From: Schistosoma haematobium | Lineage: Eukaryota > Platyhelminthes > Trematoda > Strigeidida > Schistosomatidae | Assembly: GCF_000699445.3 (NCBI RefSeq) | Contig: NC_067201.1 | Span: forward strand, 22,014,533 to 22,078,532 | Direction of reading: 5' to 3' | Length of the DNA stretch: 64,000 bases | Shown: positions 1 through 11,019 of the stretch, one piece after another | Layout: each line of letters opens with the position of its first letter | Position numbering within the stretch: position 1 is the stretch's first letter | The notes under the pieces: generated by a model | What the model was told of the DNA's origin: nothing | Seen by the model: the letters and a program-made list of their open reading frames with translations, nothing else | Databases searched by the model: none | Made by a program: the position numbers and the translations under genes

Positions 1-170
1 TCAGTGGTAACGTCTCTGACTGTGAAGCTGGGTGACACGAGATCGAATCCGCCAGGGAGCACCAGTTCCCTCAAGATTACAGGTACACCTTGCTGACGAG
101 TGCCAAGTAGCACGAAACCCGGGTCCAGGGTTTCCTGTTGACTACCTCCAACCACCATCTAATTGATCTA
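1..170 (+). mobile_element. tRNA-headed SINE (type B) with hammerhead ribozyme
   Basis: The first 60 bases hold a tRNA-like A/B box arrangement (TGGTAACGTCTCTG; GAGATCGAATCC). A hammerhead follows at 87-131. The 3' end (CTACCTCCAACCACCATCT) recurs at 23340-23370 and 62180. The left end may extend beyond the window. Pol III transcription is inferred from the box B likeness. Confidence 0.8.
87..131 (+). ncRNA. Hammerhead ribozyme, complete core (SINE type B)
   Basis: Core CUGACGA at 93-99, stem II GUGC/GCAC (100-103 with 110-113), GAAA at 114-117, four-base stem III ACCC/GGGU, cleavage triplet GUC ending at 125, stem I 126-131 pairing with 87-92 (one G-U). All invariant core residues are present. 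Stem III has no loop, as in the minimal schistosome type that is thought to act better as a dimer. Confidence 0.78.
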
Positions 171-1489
171 CATTCCTTAACCGAATTTTTTCTTCTACTT
201 CTTCTTCAAGTCAACATCTTCTTCTCCTTCATACTTGTCAACATGAATTAGTTACGTTAAACATTGAATAGATACACTCAAACACACACACATACACACA
301 TGCATATATGTACATCTATACATATCAGTACAAATGAGGGGAATTGACAGTTGTATTATCATTGATCATCGTCAACATTATAACACTAATCAGTTATGCA
401 TTATTAAATGAATCCTTTTCTATTATATTTGTAAGAACACTTAGCAACCATACAAAATACTACTAGTAGTAGTAGTACTAATACTACTATTAATAATGAT
501 AGTAATATTTTTATTCCAAACTCTTAATTTATTCATTTAGGTTTTCTTTTATATGATATAATTATCCATTTAATATAGATACTCATTAGTTTTACTTGTT
601 CAGTAATCCAAATCAACTCTCAATCCCTCACTCACTCACTTACCCTCTCTCTCTTTTCTTCTCCTTCACTCTCTCTCTCTCTCGCCCGCTCGCTCTCGCT
701 CTCGCACATACACACACACACACACACAAATACCCTGACTACTCTATTCTATATAAAATGATATTCATTTTTATTCAGATTCATTTACATTAATTTTGTA
801 ATACCTGTTCGACTTGAGAAAACTCAAGTCTATTCTTTTCATGGTCTAGTAAGTTCATTCATTCATTCATTCATTTAATGAATGAATGAATGAATGAAAA
901 GGAGAATAATAATAAACAAACAAACAAATAAATGAATATTTTTATTCCACTCATTTAAACCATCTCACATTGTATCATTCTATATTACAATTCAACCGTA
1001 CAATCTAAGTCATCATTATTCTATTCATGATTGCCGAGACAATCACAATCACATTCAGTACACGTTTGTTAGTAGTAGTAGTAGTAGTAGTCGGAGTAGG
1101 AGGAGGAGGATTTCATTTTGAAAAAGTAATATTCACAATTCAATAAGAATTCAGTGGGGGGGGGAGTATTTAGCTATTATTGTTGTAACTATGGTGGTGG
1201 TGGTGGTGATGACGATGATGATGTTATCACTATCTCCTATGTTTACTTCCAATGTTGATAACCATATACACATATATATATGTATACTACTTATAATAGT
1301 AATAGTAATAATAATCGGAGCGAAACTAACTGGATGATTGAATGATTACATAACTGACAGAATAATTATTAAACTGATTAGACAATTATTTCCATTTGAG
1401 ATTTATATTTTACAATGATAAAATAAAAAATAAATATGAAATAAAGACAAAATCTGTTTTCATTTTTTTTAGTTCTCTTGGATATTTCT
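171..1489. other. Gene-free AT-rich DNA with many microsatellites
   Basis: Contains CA, TC, ATTC, TAG, GGA, GGT and GAT short tandem repeats (for example 284-303, 640-730, 854-898, 1066-1110, 1193-1222) and no credible exon. The open frame over 596-793 is a translation of CT and CA repeats. Confidence 0.8.
854..898. repeat. Perfect 22-bp palindrome of ATTC/AATG repeats
   Basis: (TTCA)n from 854 to 875 is followed, after one T, by its exact reverse complement 877-898. A snap-back hairpin with a one-base centre. Confidence 0.95.
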
Positions 1490-1494
1490 ATGGG

Positions 1495-1812
1495 TGTAAT
1501 GAGATCTAGAGGTGAACTGGTCGCTCATGAGACTGAAGGTTCTGAGTTCGATTCCTTGTACTATTTACCTTGATAATCAAAGAATTCTGAACCTTTTGGA
1601 TTCTTGATAGATTACGTAATGGAAATGAATTCTATTGAGATGGTGAACAGATCACAGTTGGACCGTCATTAAAAACTTGAACATAATGAATAGGCGTTTC
1701 TTCCTAGAACGAAACTACTCAACAGTGCGTATTTATGATCTCGTAGCCGGGAATCGAACCCAAGGCTTTCGGCTTCATACAGTGAATGCTTAATCACTAG
1801 CCTTAATCCAAA
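1495..1812. mobile_element. Two decayed tRNA-headed SINE copies, plus then minus
   Basis: 1495-1640 has a plus-strand tRNA-like head with box B GTTCTGAGTTCGATTCC. 1655-1812 is a minus-strand type A SINE with box B GGGTTCGATTCCCGG and a damaged hammerhead (TTGAGTAG core, GAAAC retained at 1697-1701). Confidence 0.6.
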
Positions 1813-2759
1813 TGGTGTGGAATCATATTGACAGTTTAAAATAATCCCAACTGATTAGCTAGTATATAGTTGAGGACAAAACAACAAAGTACCTAATGAA
1901 TTCATTGTATTCTACAACTAATATTGTTCCCGGTTTAATTAAATTTGTAAAGGAAACCAACTACTCATATGAAATTGACCAAAACAGGGGTATTTATAGT
2001 TTTTAGTGTTGGCTATAGCAACAGTATCATCCAGTCGCTCCACGAGTAAGAAGTTATACAATTGTCTAATCATAGTATGCCACATTGATATTCTATAAGA
2101 TTTCTATCGGATTCTGATAGAATGGGATCTCTTTGGCTCCTTTTGAACTTTTGGAGGCTTAGTCGCGCTTTCTGCGATTTATCTCAACACCTCAGGAATA
2201 AGATTTCCTTCCAGGGCCTACTTATAACTTGAAAACTGGTTTGCGGTGGCGTTCAATCTATTTTTGTGCCTTCCTCGACCAACCAATTATTCTTTCGTTC
2301 TTCATAGTCTCTTTGGAAGTTTCCATCATTAGAATATATCTAATTATCTTCAGTGGCAGATTCAGCTGGCAATATCTGATGTGCAATGTCTTTCTATCTT
2401 TATGGATTTAGTTCATTTGTCTGATGTATGTTTCTAAAGCACCTCGAACCCTAAACAAAACTCTGCCCAATCTTTGTACAATTATCCCTGGTTCCGATTG
2501 ATTCTTTTCGAGGTATGACTTGACATCCATTTTATCATCCACAATAAAACTTCGACTATTCAGATTTTGTCTGTTTCCGTTTACTTTTTCAAGTGACAGC
2601 ATAGCGCTGATAGTAGTCCGAATACTTTTTTCCAATAATTTCAGTGATTTGAAATTTAGATCTTAAATCATCACCCAAATTTATAGTAAGTATTACAGCT
2701 TTAAATATTTTAAAGTGATTCTTAAGCACAACACACCAGTGAAAATGTATGCTGAGTTA
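1813..2759. other. No recognised gene; unassigned sequence
   Basis: 2050-2640 is less AT-rich than its surroundings and open on the minus strand over 2408-2635 (contains SYLEKNQSEPGIIVQRLGRV), which may be retroelement-derived, but no family was recognised. Confidence 0.5.
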
Positions 2760-3180
2760 CTTACTTACTTACGCCTGTTACTTCTTGTGGAGGAGCTTAG
2801 ACCGCTCACCAGAGGCTGCTGCTACACTAGTTGTCTTCATCTTCATTTGTTCGTGTGTATGGGATAGGAGGGCTAGATCATCTGCGAAGTCGAAATCGTC
2901 TAATTGATTCCAATCTGTTCTTTGTATTTCGTAATTTCCCTCAGATGCCGAGGTCTTCATATTCCAGTCAACCACCAGAAGAAAGAGGAAAAGGGAGAGT
3001 AGACAGTCTTGTCTCACTCCGATCCTTACTTGGAATGCATCTGTCAGCTGTCCTCAATGCACGACTTCGCAATGTAGTCTGTCATATGAGCTCCGGATAA
3101 TGTTGACAATCTTCTCAGGAACTCCATAGTGTCGAAAACGTTTCCATGATTTTCTCCTGTGTACTGAGTTGCACTCATCT
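2760..3180 (-). pseudogene. RTE-like reverse transcriptase fragment
   Basis: Minus-strand translation contains a QDCLLSLFLFLLVVDW block and FADDLALLSHTHEQM, the catalytic FADD box and flanks, nearly the same as the copy at 13060-14295. Truncated at both ends and frameshifted. Confidence 0.85.
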
Positions 3181-3954
3181 TAACTTATAGATCGATTGTT
3201 GGATAAGTAAATGTTACTCGCCTTAACAAACGATCCATATCAGCATCTCGATTTAAACAAACCTTGTATAAAAGGACCAATTGATGTAGCTATTCCTCTA
3301 ATGTTACTAGAATTACCGGTATTTTTGAGAGTCAAATAGTGTTCTTATGTATATCTACATGGCAATATAGCTTATACTGCATACAACACATATGTAGGGT
3401 AATAAAAGAAATAGCCCAGCCTGTAGCGTTAGAGCTTAAAGAACGCTTATAATCGATTGTCTCGTATCGGAATACTACTACAAGACCACCAAGACCATTT
3501 TTATCGCATTTGAGAAATTTTCATCTTTCCGAATTTTCAGACCCTGAGTCAACCGATTTCATTCATACTGGTAGTTGCTTTTCAGTGTTCTCAAGGGCCA
3601 TTGCCATCGGGACATTGTAAGGCATGTCACCAATAAGTTTGACTGTCGTGTTAGCGGAATATGTCAACTTTGACCTGTTCATGTTATGCATGATTGATTT
3701 ATGAGATCAGTGATCGGAATAATTATACATGTGATGTAAATGTGTATATGAATAGTGCGAATGATCCACCAGAGTGCTGGGTACTTAAACCTTAACCCAA
3801 TATGCCTGGCCTCAAACGCTAATTCATGTTGTTCTATTGACTAACAGATGATATGTACCAACATGTTCAGCGCACATCATACTTCTAATTATTATCATTT
3901 GTAAGGATTTGTATTATCCAAATGTTGATATATTTAGGATTGTGTTCAGCATAC
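3181..3954. other. No recognised gene
   Basis: Anonymous AT-rich sequence; I see no exon, RNA gene or clear repeat except weak RTE-like traces near 3180-3260. Confidence 0.5.
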
Positions 3955-4415
3955 TTAGAGTGCGCATCCACGATCCCGCACCCCGCGAGATTCGAACCCA
4001 GGACCTATCAGTCTCGCGCCAGTCGCTTAACCAACTAGACCACTGAGCCAGCATCCAAGGGTGTTAATGTCTAACTTCAACTAATCCACGAAGTTGTGCC
4101 ACCGTATACCATTGTCTTCAGTGAGTTGATATCTCACAACAGACCTGGTTGAACTCCACTGGTAACGGCTTCTCACTAGGACTCCAGGATTATCTATTGA
4201 AGTCAGTCACTAGTGAACAGATGATTATTATCAAAAGGGTCTAGTTGGTTAAGCGCCTGGTGCGAGACCGACAGGTCCTGAGTTCGAATCTCGCGAGAGG
4301 CGGAATCGTGAATACGCACTGCTGAGGAGTTTCACAATAGAACGAAACGGCTGTCCAGTGCTTCCAGGCTTTCCATGGTGGTCTAGCTTCAATTGACTGA
4401 TGATTTCAACCAGAA
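3955..4415. repeat. Head-to-head hammerhead-SINE composite (locus A)
   Basis: Left: minus-strand tRNA head 3965-4060 (box B complement GATTCGAACCCAGGACC), its ribozyme part lost. Middle: about 165 bases shared with other loci (CTCCACTGGTAACGGCTTCT; GTCACTAGTGAACA). Right: plus-strand type A SINE 4228-4415 with intact hammerhead. Confidence 0.8.
4316..4361 (+). ncRNA. Hammerhead ribozyme, complete core (SINE type A)
   Basis: Perfect six-base stem I GCACTG/CAGTGC encloses CUGAGGA, a stem II G-UUU/GAA-C type hairpin (UUUC with GAAC), GAAA, a short stem III and the cleavage triplet GUC ending at 4355. Core matches CUGANGA...GAAA. Confidence 0.78.
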
Positions 4416-5954
4416 TTACTTTAAGTTCTACCAACAAGATATACATATTCAACTCTGATTACATATAGATAAGCAAATTTGATTAACTTATTTGCGGTAG
4501 GTATACAATCTAAATTGTCATAGAATTAGAATTTCACAGATATATATATTATTTAAGAAATAAAAGCGGGTGTATATAGAGAGAAAGAGGAGGGAGAGGG
4601 GAGATAGAGATAGTATGTAATCATAGCAAAGGATACTTGTTTCCTTTCTTTTAAAATACATAAATTTTTATCATAAAAAAAGCCCCAATCTCAACAATAA
4701 TAATAACTCAAAGAAGAAAGAATCAACGTAATTTATTTCAGATCTCTTTTCTTATAGAAAAAAGGGGGTACAAAGGGGGGGGGTGTATGAAAGAGAAGAA
4801 CAATTCATCAACGACTATATCCTAATATAGATAATGCTTAAAGGTGTATAATACATATTCTTTGCTTTCTAACAACAACAATAAAAGGCGATATATCCAC
4901 CTTAATTATAGTTTGCTTTACAATTTCAACTGTAATTGTTATATCTATATATACAATTAACAAAGAGATTAATAGAACAGGAAAGAATTATGAATTGAAA
5001 AGAATACAGTTTGATACTACTTATTATTATTGTCAATACTACTGATATTAATATTACTAACAATTTGTATGCATGAGAATTCAAGTGTGTGTGTGTGTGA
5101 ATCTGAGCGCGCGCGAGAGAGAGAAAGGGATAGGGTGATACGTTTATTATATTCTATTGAACTTGTATAAACACAAGTGAATGGTTTATGTATAACATGA
5201 TAGTCTAATACAAGTATATTATTACAATTAACTTTATATGTGAACGAGTATATATATATATGGGTGATAAACTTTATGATTTAATTACTTTTATAAGTAG
5301 TATAAGTAGTATATTGTATTATAATAATAATTATTTATTTGATTAGTGGTCTATTGTTTATTTTACAGATATGTACCCATTGTTTTTCTCGCCTCCACCC
5401 CCCGCCTCTCTTTCTCCGTTTTTCCCGCGCTCTCATCAATTTCAACTTTGTTTTAATTAATTGAAAGTCATTTCGTTTAAACAAATAAATAAAGTAAGGT
5501 CATTACATTCATTCAATGTACAAGAAAAATTAGTTGATTAATGATAATAGAATTAAGAAATCCAATGAAATCATAAAAGAATCACAAACACTCACACACA
5601 CACACACACACACACGCACTCTCTCTCCCAAGGAAATTTCCATGAAAATCATCTTAATTTAACCAAGTTGTTGGGGAATGAATTACACATTGTTGAAAGA
5701 AAACAACAACAACGAAAAGAAAAAAAAAAGAAAAGAGAAAAAACATACAAATTTGTTTTCTTTTTAGCGCTTCTTATCACGGTACATTAATTCTAGTTTC
5801 ATTATTATAATTAATAACCGTAACATTAAGATAAATATAATTAATAATAATAATAGTTATAGGTTGGGAACGGAAATGACAAATAATGTGGATTATAGTT
5901 TTATTTTTATTTACAAAAATAATAGTAGTTTGTAAGTAGTATATTATTATTATT
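4416..5954. other. Gene-free AT-rich, microsatellite-rich DNA
   Basis: Includes TG and GA/CG runs at 5084-5130, CA run 5590-5613, homopolymer G runs near 4780, and A-rich blocks. No coding exon seen. Confidence 0.75.
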
Positions 5955-6715
5955 ATTATGCCTTGGTACGGCCGACTGTGGAGAGAGTGAGCTCTCCTTC
6001 TAGAAATGCTCTCACATGGACATATGTATATTCATTACCTTCTTGTGCCGGAGGTGTTGTTTACGAAATTGAAAGAACAAAAAGTGAATGTCCGGTGATT
6101 TAACCAGATTGGTGGATATGGGGGATCCATCTAGGGGAGTTGGAAATCATTGATTTCAAACCAATGGAGGACATGGGCTCCAAGACTCTGAGAGAACAAA
6201 TGATGTATGAACCAATTATTGGTCACCAGCTACCATGAGACTGAGTCAGCTCTTCCTCTCAAAATACTCTCACACGGACAAACGCATACAACTACTGTCA
6301 GGGAAGTCCTACTCACTGCTTTTTCGCGGAATCACTGTTGTTTACGAAATTAAGAGGATGGAAAAGGAATGTCTGGCGCTTTAACCCGGTTGGTGGTTAT
6401 GTAGGATCCTTCTAGAACAGTTGGAAAACTCTGATTCAAAACCAGTAGTGCACATGGGCTCTATAATCCTGAAGAAAAAATAGGTATATGAACCTTTTGT
6501 TGGTCAATGTCTACTATGGGACTGCATCTCCTAACATTGTTCCACTACCTTATGGATTAGACCTTTAAATCGAAGGCTCAGAGTTTGGCCTCATAAGAAC
6601 ACCACCTGTTTCGCTTTAAGCACCCGAAAAGTATCACAGCCTACACACAAATCAAGGAACTTGTATGGCGCCTATGTATTCGGTGCCCCTTTGTACTAAT
6701 AATGATAAATAATAA
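5955..6715 (+). mobile_element. W repeat, plus strand, with internal partial duplication
   Basis: Begins CCTTGGTACGGCCGACTGTG, the 5' signature of the W repeat. A second 5' copy starts near 6241 (CAGCTCTTCCTCTCAAAATA), so the element is about 1.2 units. Ends with the TATGGCGCCTATGTATT tail and TAAATAATAATAAA. Confidence 0.75.
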
Positions 6716-6844
6716 TAAACTGAATTTTCAGCAAGTAAAGTAACACGTTCATATTTTTAACTGTTAAAAGAACAAACAACAACAGATTAATAATATAAGA
6801 ATGAGAAATCTAGCTTTAATGTATACGTGAATTTAACATTTTAC

Positions 6845-6970
6845 TACGACTAGAATAGAAAAAACAAGCATCAAAAGAATGAGTAGCAACTTGGAAGGAT
6901 GGACTAGGATAGAGTTGGATGGAGAAACTTGATGGATAGCTTATGCTCCTCCATGACGGGTAAGTATGTA
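6845..6970 (+). mobile_element. RTE-like 3' end fragment
   Basis: Resembles the end of the 13060-14295 element: GGATGGACTAGGATAGAGTT and TAGCTTATGCTCCTCCATGA followed by GGGTAAGTA. 5'-truncated. Confidence 0.65.
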
Positions 6971-7154
6971 AATGCAAAGAGTAGATATTACTGATGCTGT
7001 TTATATTTATTCATTGAATGTAATGGGAACTTTTAAAATCATTATAAACATAAATCAATATTGGTTCTTGATATCAATGGCATTTAACAATATGTACTGA
7101 TCTATGATGATGCGTTCACTAGTGATTAAACTATGACAAATAAAGTTCAGTTAT

Positions 7155-7290
7155 ATTGTCCGTGGGGACTCAGTGGTGTAGAGGTTAATACAGAATCTGG
7201 GGTTTCTAGGTTCACTCTGCTACGGCAGGTTGTAGATGTGCACTGACGATTCGTATACTGAGATGAAACAACTGTAGAATGAATCCTACT
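7155..7290 (+). mobile_element. Decayed tRNA-headed SINE with ribozyme relic
   Basis: Head CAGTGGTGTAGAGGTTAATA and box B-like TTTCTAGGTTCACTCTG, then GCACTGACGATT and GATGAAACAACTGTA, which retain CUGACGA and GAAAC of the hammerhead but not a convincing stem II. Confidence 0.5.
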
Positions 7291-7399
7291 TTTCAATGGC
7301 TTTCTAACTTAGATAGATTGCTGATATCGATAACGTGAAACAATTCTCACAAACCCCTATAGTGACACGATGGTATAACGATATTACGGTCAGATAAAG

Positions 7400-8383
7400 T
7401 CCATTTTTAAGTGAATACATAAGGTTCGAGTTAGATAAAAGTAACAAGTACTTAACTGATTCGACTGAGAAAAGAATCACAAAAGAACTCAGGGATCTCT
7501 TGAAGGAGATGATGATCGATAATTCCACTTACAATAACCTACGACCTTGTGGGTCTCGTTTGCCCCACATGTATGGTTTATCAAAAATACATAAACAAGG
7601 TATTCCTCATAGACCTATTCTGTCAATGGTAAATTCACCCTACCACAAAGTTGCACGATGGTTGGCAGATAAGTTAAAACCATTTCGTCAACGATTAGCT
7701 ACCTATACACTAATGGATCCATTTGTATTTGATGACAGTATGAACGACATAAATATTGATGGTAAGTTTATGGTTTCCTTTGATGTGACATCGTTGTTTA
7801 CGAAAACACCACTTTTTGAAACCGTAGACATAATTTGCCAGCATTCTGACATCCTACATCTACCAGCATCAGAATTCAAACGACTGTTAATCATGTGTAC
7901 AAAAGATGTTCAGTTCCAATTCAACAATGTCATATACCGACAAATCGATAGTGTAGCAACGAGAAGCCCGTCGAGTTCGGTCCTAGCAGACATTTTAATT
8001 TCTAACTTCGAAAGAACCAAGCTCAAAGAGCCGTTTAGTGAAATGGTGCATTATCCGAGGTATCCTTTTCATGTTACCACCAACTGTGTATACAAATTTA
8101 CATGTACCTACCAAATCAGTTACATTGGTAGAGCAGAAAGGAGAGCTCAAGTGCGATTCAAAACTTTTCAAAGTCAAGTGGTTTAAAAGAATTCAGCAGT
8201 GCCATCGCAAGAAATCTCCTTGACACAGGACATGAAGTCGATACACTGAAGTCTTTCAAGGTGATTAACAAACAATCAGACTCCAACCTTTTAAAATTTG
8301 CTGAATCAATAGCAATCAAACGTCTAAATACAGATCTATGTACCCAAAAACAGGCAGTAATAAACCTTTCTTTGCCCTGGTAA
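7400..8383 (+). pseudogene. Penelope-like element: RT fused by deletion to GIY-YIG endonuclease
   Basis: TDSTEKRITKELRDLLKEMM leads into HMYGLSKIHKQGIPHRPILS and SPYHKVARWLADKLKPF (typical Penelope RT blocks), motif A region FMVSFDVTSLFTKTPLFETV and a motif B region NVIYRQIDS. The YxDD motif C is absent: sequence jumps within one open frame to NCVYKFTCTYQISYIGRAER, the GIY-YIG domain. After a frameshift near 8180 the C-terminus continues (SSAIARNLLDTGHEV, ESIAIKRLNTDLCTQKQAV) to TAA at 8383. Non-autonomous and dead as it stands. Confidence 0.88.
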
Positions 8384-8800
8384 CATTAAACCCCCTTACG
8401 TCATTAATTATTTCAACATTTTCTGAAGTTTAAATTACATCATTGTCATTTTTCTTCAATTAATATCTTTCTTTATTACCATTAATCTGTTTTCAGTTAC
8501 TTCATTACATAATCATCTAATATTTGTTAACTCTATGAATTCTAATCACTATTTCAATGTTTTGGAACTTTCCCCTCCCACACTTTATTTCTCAGAAATG
8601 AACAATTTTTATGATCTTATTCAACCCTGTTAAAATCTTGGCTACATCATGATACACATATATTCATCTCTCCTCACCCTTGTATGTGTAAGGATGCCAA
8701 TATCTGTAATAACGTTGATTTGTAAAAATATTATAGGTTGTAAGCAGCTGATGAGAATCTAACAAAATAAAATGAATCCATATTATTCGTTCTTGCTCTC
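8384..8800 (+). mobile_element. Penelope-like 3' UTR
   Basis: AT-rich sequence after the last codon, ending GTAAGCAGCTGATGAG and AATAAAATGAATCC. CTGATGAG at 8748-8755 equals the 5' half of a hammerhead core, but no GAAA half follows at a workable distance. Confidence 0.55.
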
Positions 8801-9289
8801 TTTAAGATAATAAAGGGAATTATGTGTATGTAATTTTAGAGTAGTATTAATCGGGGATCGGCTTCAGAATGCAATCCCGAGGAAATACTTACTAGGAAGA
8901 AATAACTAGATCAGTGACAATCCCATTCATAGATTACCAGTTTCAACTTAAAAATGGGCAATGTATATTAGAAGTTAAAACAGATCATAAACGACAAGCT
9001 ACTAACTATTATTAAAGTAGTCAAAAACAATATTTAAAAGGTTTTGCGGTGGTTTTTAACAACTTAATTTCGGTAATACACTACGATACTTGTCTGTTGT
9101 TAATTTACAACTTTTTGGCAAGAATTTACAACATTTCCTATGATATTCATGGAAACCTGAAAATACGGAATGATTAGGCATCATTCCTTGAACTAGAAAC
9201 GATGAAACTTGTAGAGGATGTGTTTATGGCGAGAACGATTTTGAAGTGGATCACTATTGTCATTATTATATTATGTAAACTTTCATGGC
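8801..9289. other. No recognised gene
   Basis: Anonymous AT-rich DNA. I see no exon or family signature. Confidence 0.5.
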
Positions 9290-9460
9290 TTTTGTGAATA
9301 ACGGAGGTGAGTTAGAAGCGACCAGTACCATATCCGAGTCCTTGAGTGAACAACAACTCTAGGGTGTTGAGTACATCCAGGTGACAAGTTCGAAACAGGA
9401 CGAAACGCTCAACCTGGATTTCACTGTTAGCCAATATAAATCTTTGCTCATAAACATTTG
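9290..9460 (+). mobile_element. Sm-alpha-like satellite monomer, solitary, decayed ribozyme
   Basis: Stem I arms ATCCAG (9375-9380) and CTGGAT (9414-9419) are perfect and GGACGAAACGC is kept, but the core CUGAUGAG has become GTGACAAG, so cleavage activity is not expected. Confidence 0.65.
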
Positions 9461-10029
9461 TCTGATGTGATTAGGCGACTTCATTACCAATCATGAAGCT
9501 AAAAAGTTCAGCCTGATAGAGGATTTCAAATCTTCATGTGACAACAGATAACTTTCCTGAAGGTAATTAGTTATGGTCGAACATATATAAAGAAATCCAA
9601 CAGTGGACGAGACCTAAAGATTGAATTTGATAAAGCTGGGAAGAAACATGTACTTATTAACCGAATTGACCAAATCGTAAAAGATATAAATCAAAGACAG
9701 ATGAAAGCTTGAAAGAATTTCTTGCAGCAAAATTACTTTCAATATGTAGATAAATCCACTTCTATGTATGCAAAAGCAAGTATACTGAAAGAACAGGAAA
9801 GCAAACGAATAAGTTTTCTAGATCGTATGTCAAAGAATCTATGCGCCTCAGGGTATTATACACAGTTACCAGATTCACTAGGATTGGTGATACATCTGTC
9901 TTGTAACTGATAAATGTTGGATTTTACTCATGAGTCATAACTTTTCACCATGAAACTGGAAATTATTCTGCAAAATGATCACAAGTGAGAATATGTCTAT
10001 CATTAATTATATGACGAGAAGTTTGTGTA
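9461..10029. other. Unassigned; weak coding-like stretch
   Basis: Between 9590 and 9890 the plus strand has an interrupted lysine-rich reading (contains YVDKSTSMYAKASILKEQES) with several stops. It may be retroelement or retrocopy debris; I do not recognise it. Confidence 0.35.
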
Positions 10030-10740
10030 AACTAGTAGTGCTCCGATATATATTTGGAAACCTCGCCTCTCCAAGTTGAGGACGTTAGACGACTTTCTGT
10101 GTTCGATGATCGCTGTCTCCGAAGGATTGCTGACATCCAGTGGCAACACCATGTTAGTGATGCAGAGGTTCGGCATCGTGTGTTCGGGCACAGAGATGAT
10201 AATGCAATCGATGTCACCATCTCGAAACACCGACTTCGGTGGCTTGGACATATTCTCCGAATGTCGTCCCAAAGAATTCCACGTCGTGCATTATTTGCCG
10301 ACTCTGCGACCGGTTGGAAGAAGCGGAGAGGTGGTCAGTGCATGACATGGTGTCGTGGTATGACAGAAAGCTGCAAAGGACTGGCTTCTGTCGGTCCTTC
10401 ACGACTCCCTGGTTGAGGTCCGAGAGATGGTGCTACACAGTGGCTAGAGACGTTATTAGATATGGCTCAGAATAGAAGCCAGTGGCGATCCTGCTGTAAC
10501 CTTCTTTTACTTTCTACATAAAAAGTGGTTGTGTCTCCCTTAACTGAAAGATTTCTTTTGATTGTACCTTTCCGTTCCCTCATTATTACTACACTACCTT
10601 ACACCAATCTCTTCGTTATTGTTCTCTTTTTTTTACGCTCCTTACCTTTTTTTTCTCTTCGAATTCTCATCGTTTTGTGTGGCGCATATATATTGGCGCT
10701 CTCTAGTACCAATATTTATGTGTTCAAATAAATAAATAAT
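10030..10740 (+). pseudogene. RTE-like LINE 3' end (family 2)
   Basis: The C-terminal ORF2 segment (LSVFDDRCLRRIADIQWQHH, RLRWLGHILRMSSQRIPRRA) is the region downstream of RT in SR2/RTE elements. After frameshift it gives way to a pyrimidine-rich 3' UTR and the tail GTGTGGCGCATATATATTGG ... GTTCAAATAAATAAATAA. 5'-truncated. The tail is the one also found on W repeats. Confidence 0.82.
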
Positions 10741-10789
10741 GCTCTTTACAGTCAATCAAACTTGCTCTACAACGATCAAGTAAACTGAT

Positions 10790-10890
10790 AATTGTACGTC
10801 TAGGTGGCTGAAAGCCGGTTTCGAACCAGAACTTTCTATAAGATCGAAGTCATAATAGTTCACGAGAATTCGAGCCTCATCTGTGTACAA
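10790..10890 (-). mobile_element. tRNA-headed SINE fragment
   Basis: Minus-strand box B complement GGTTTCGAACCAGAACTTTC near 10817; no ribozyme portion retained. Confidence 0.45.
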
Positions 10891-11019
10891 AAGTCATTCA
10901 ATCCTTTATTTTAACATGGTCCTAGGTATGTTGTACGAAAAAATAGGACCGATTAAATCAAGAATTTGTACCAGGCCAATAAATCATCACCGACTAGAAT
11001 GATGAACTATGTTAGTAGA

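Noticed and set aside
596..793. Open frame of 65 codons
   Set aside because: It is a translation of CT and CA microsatellites and starts from a non-ATG codon; no exon features.
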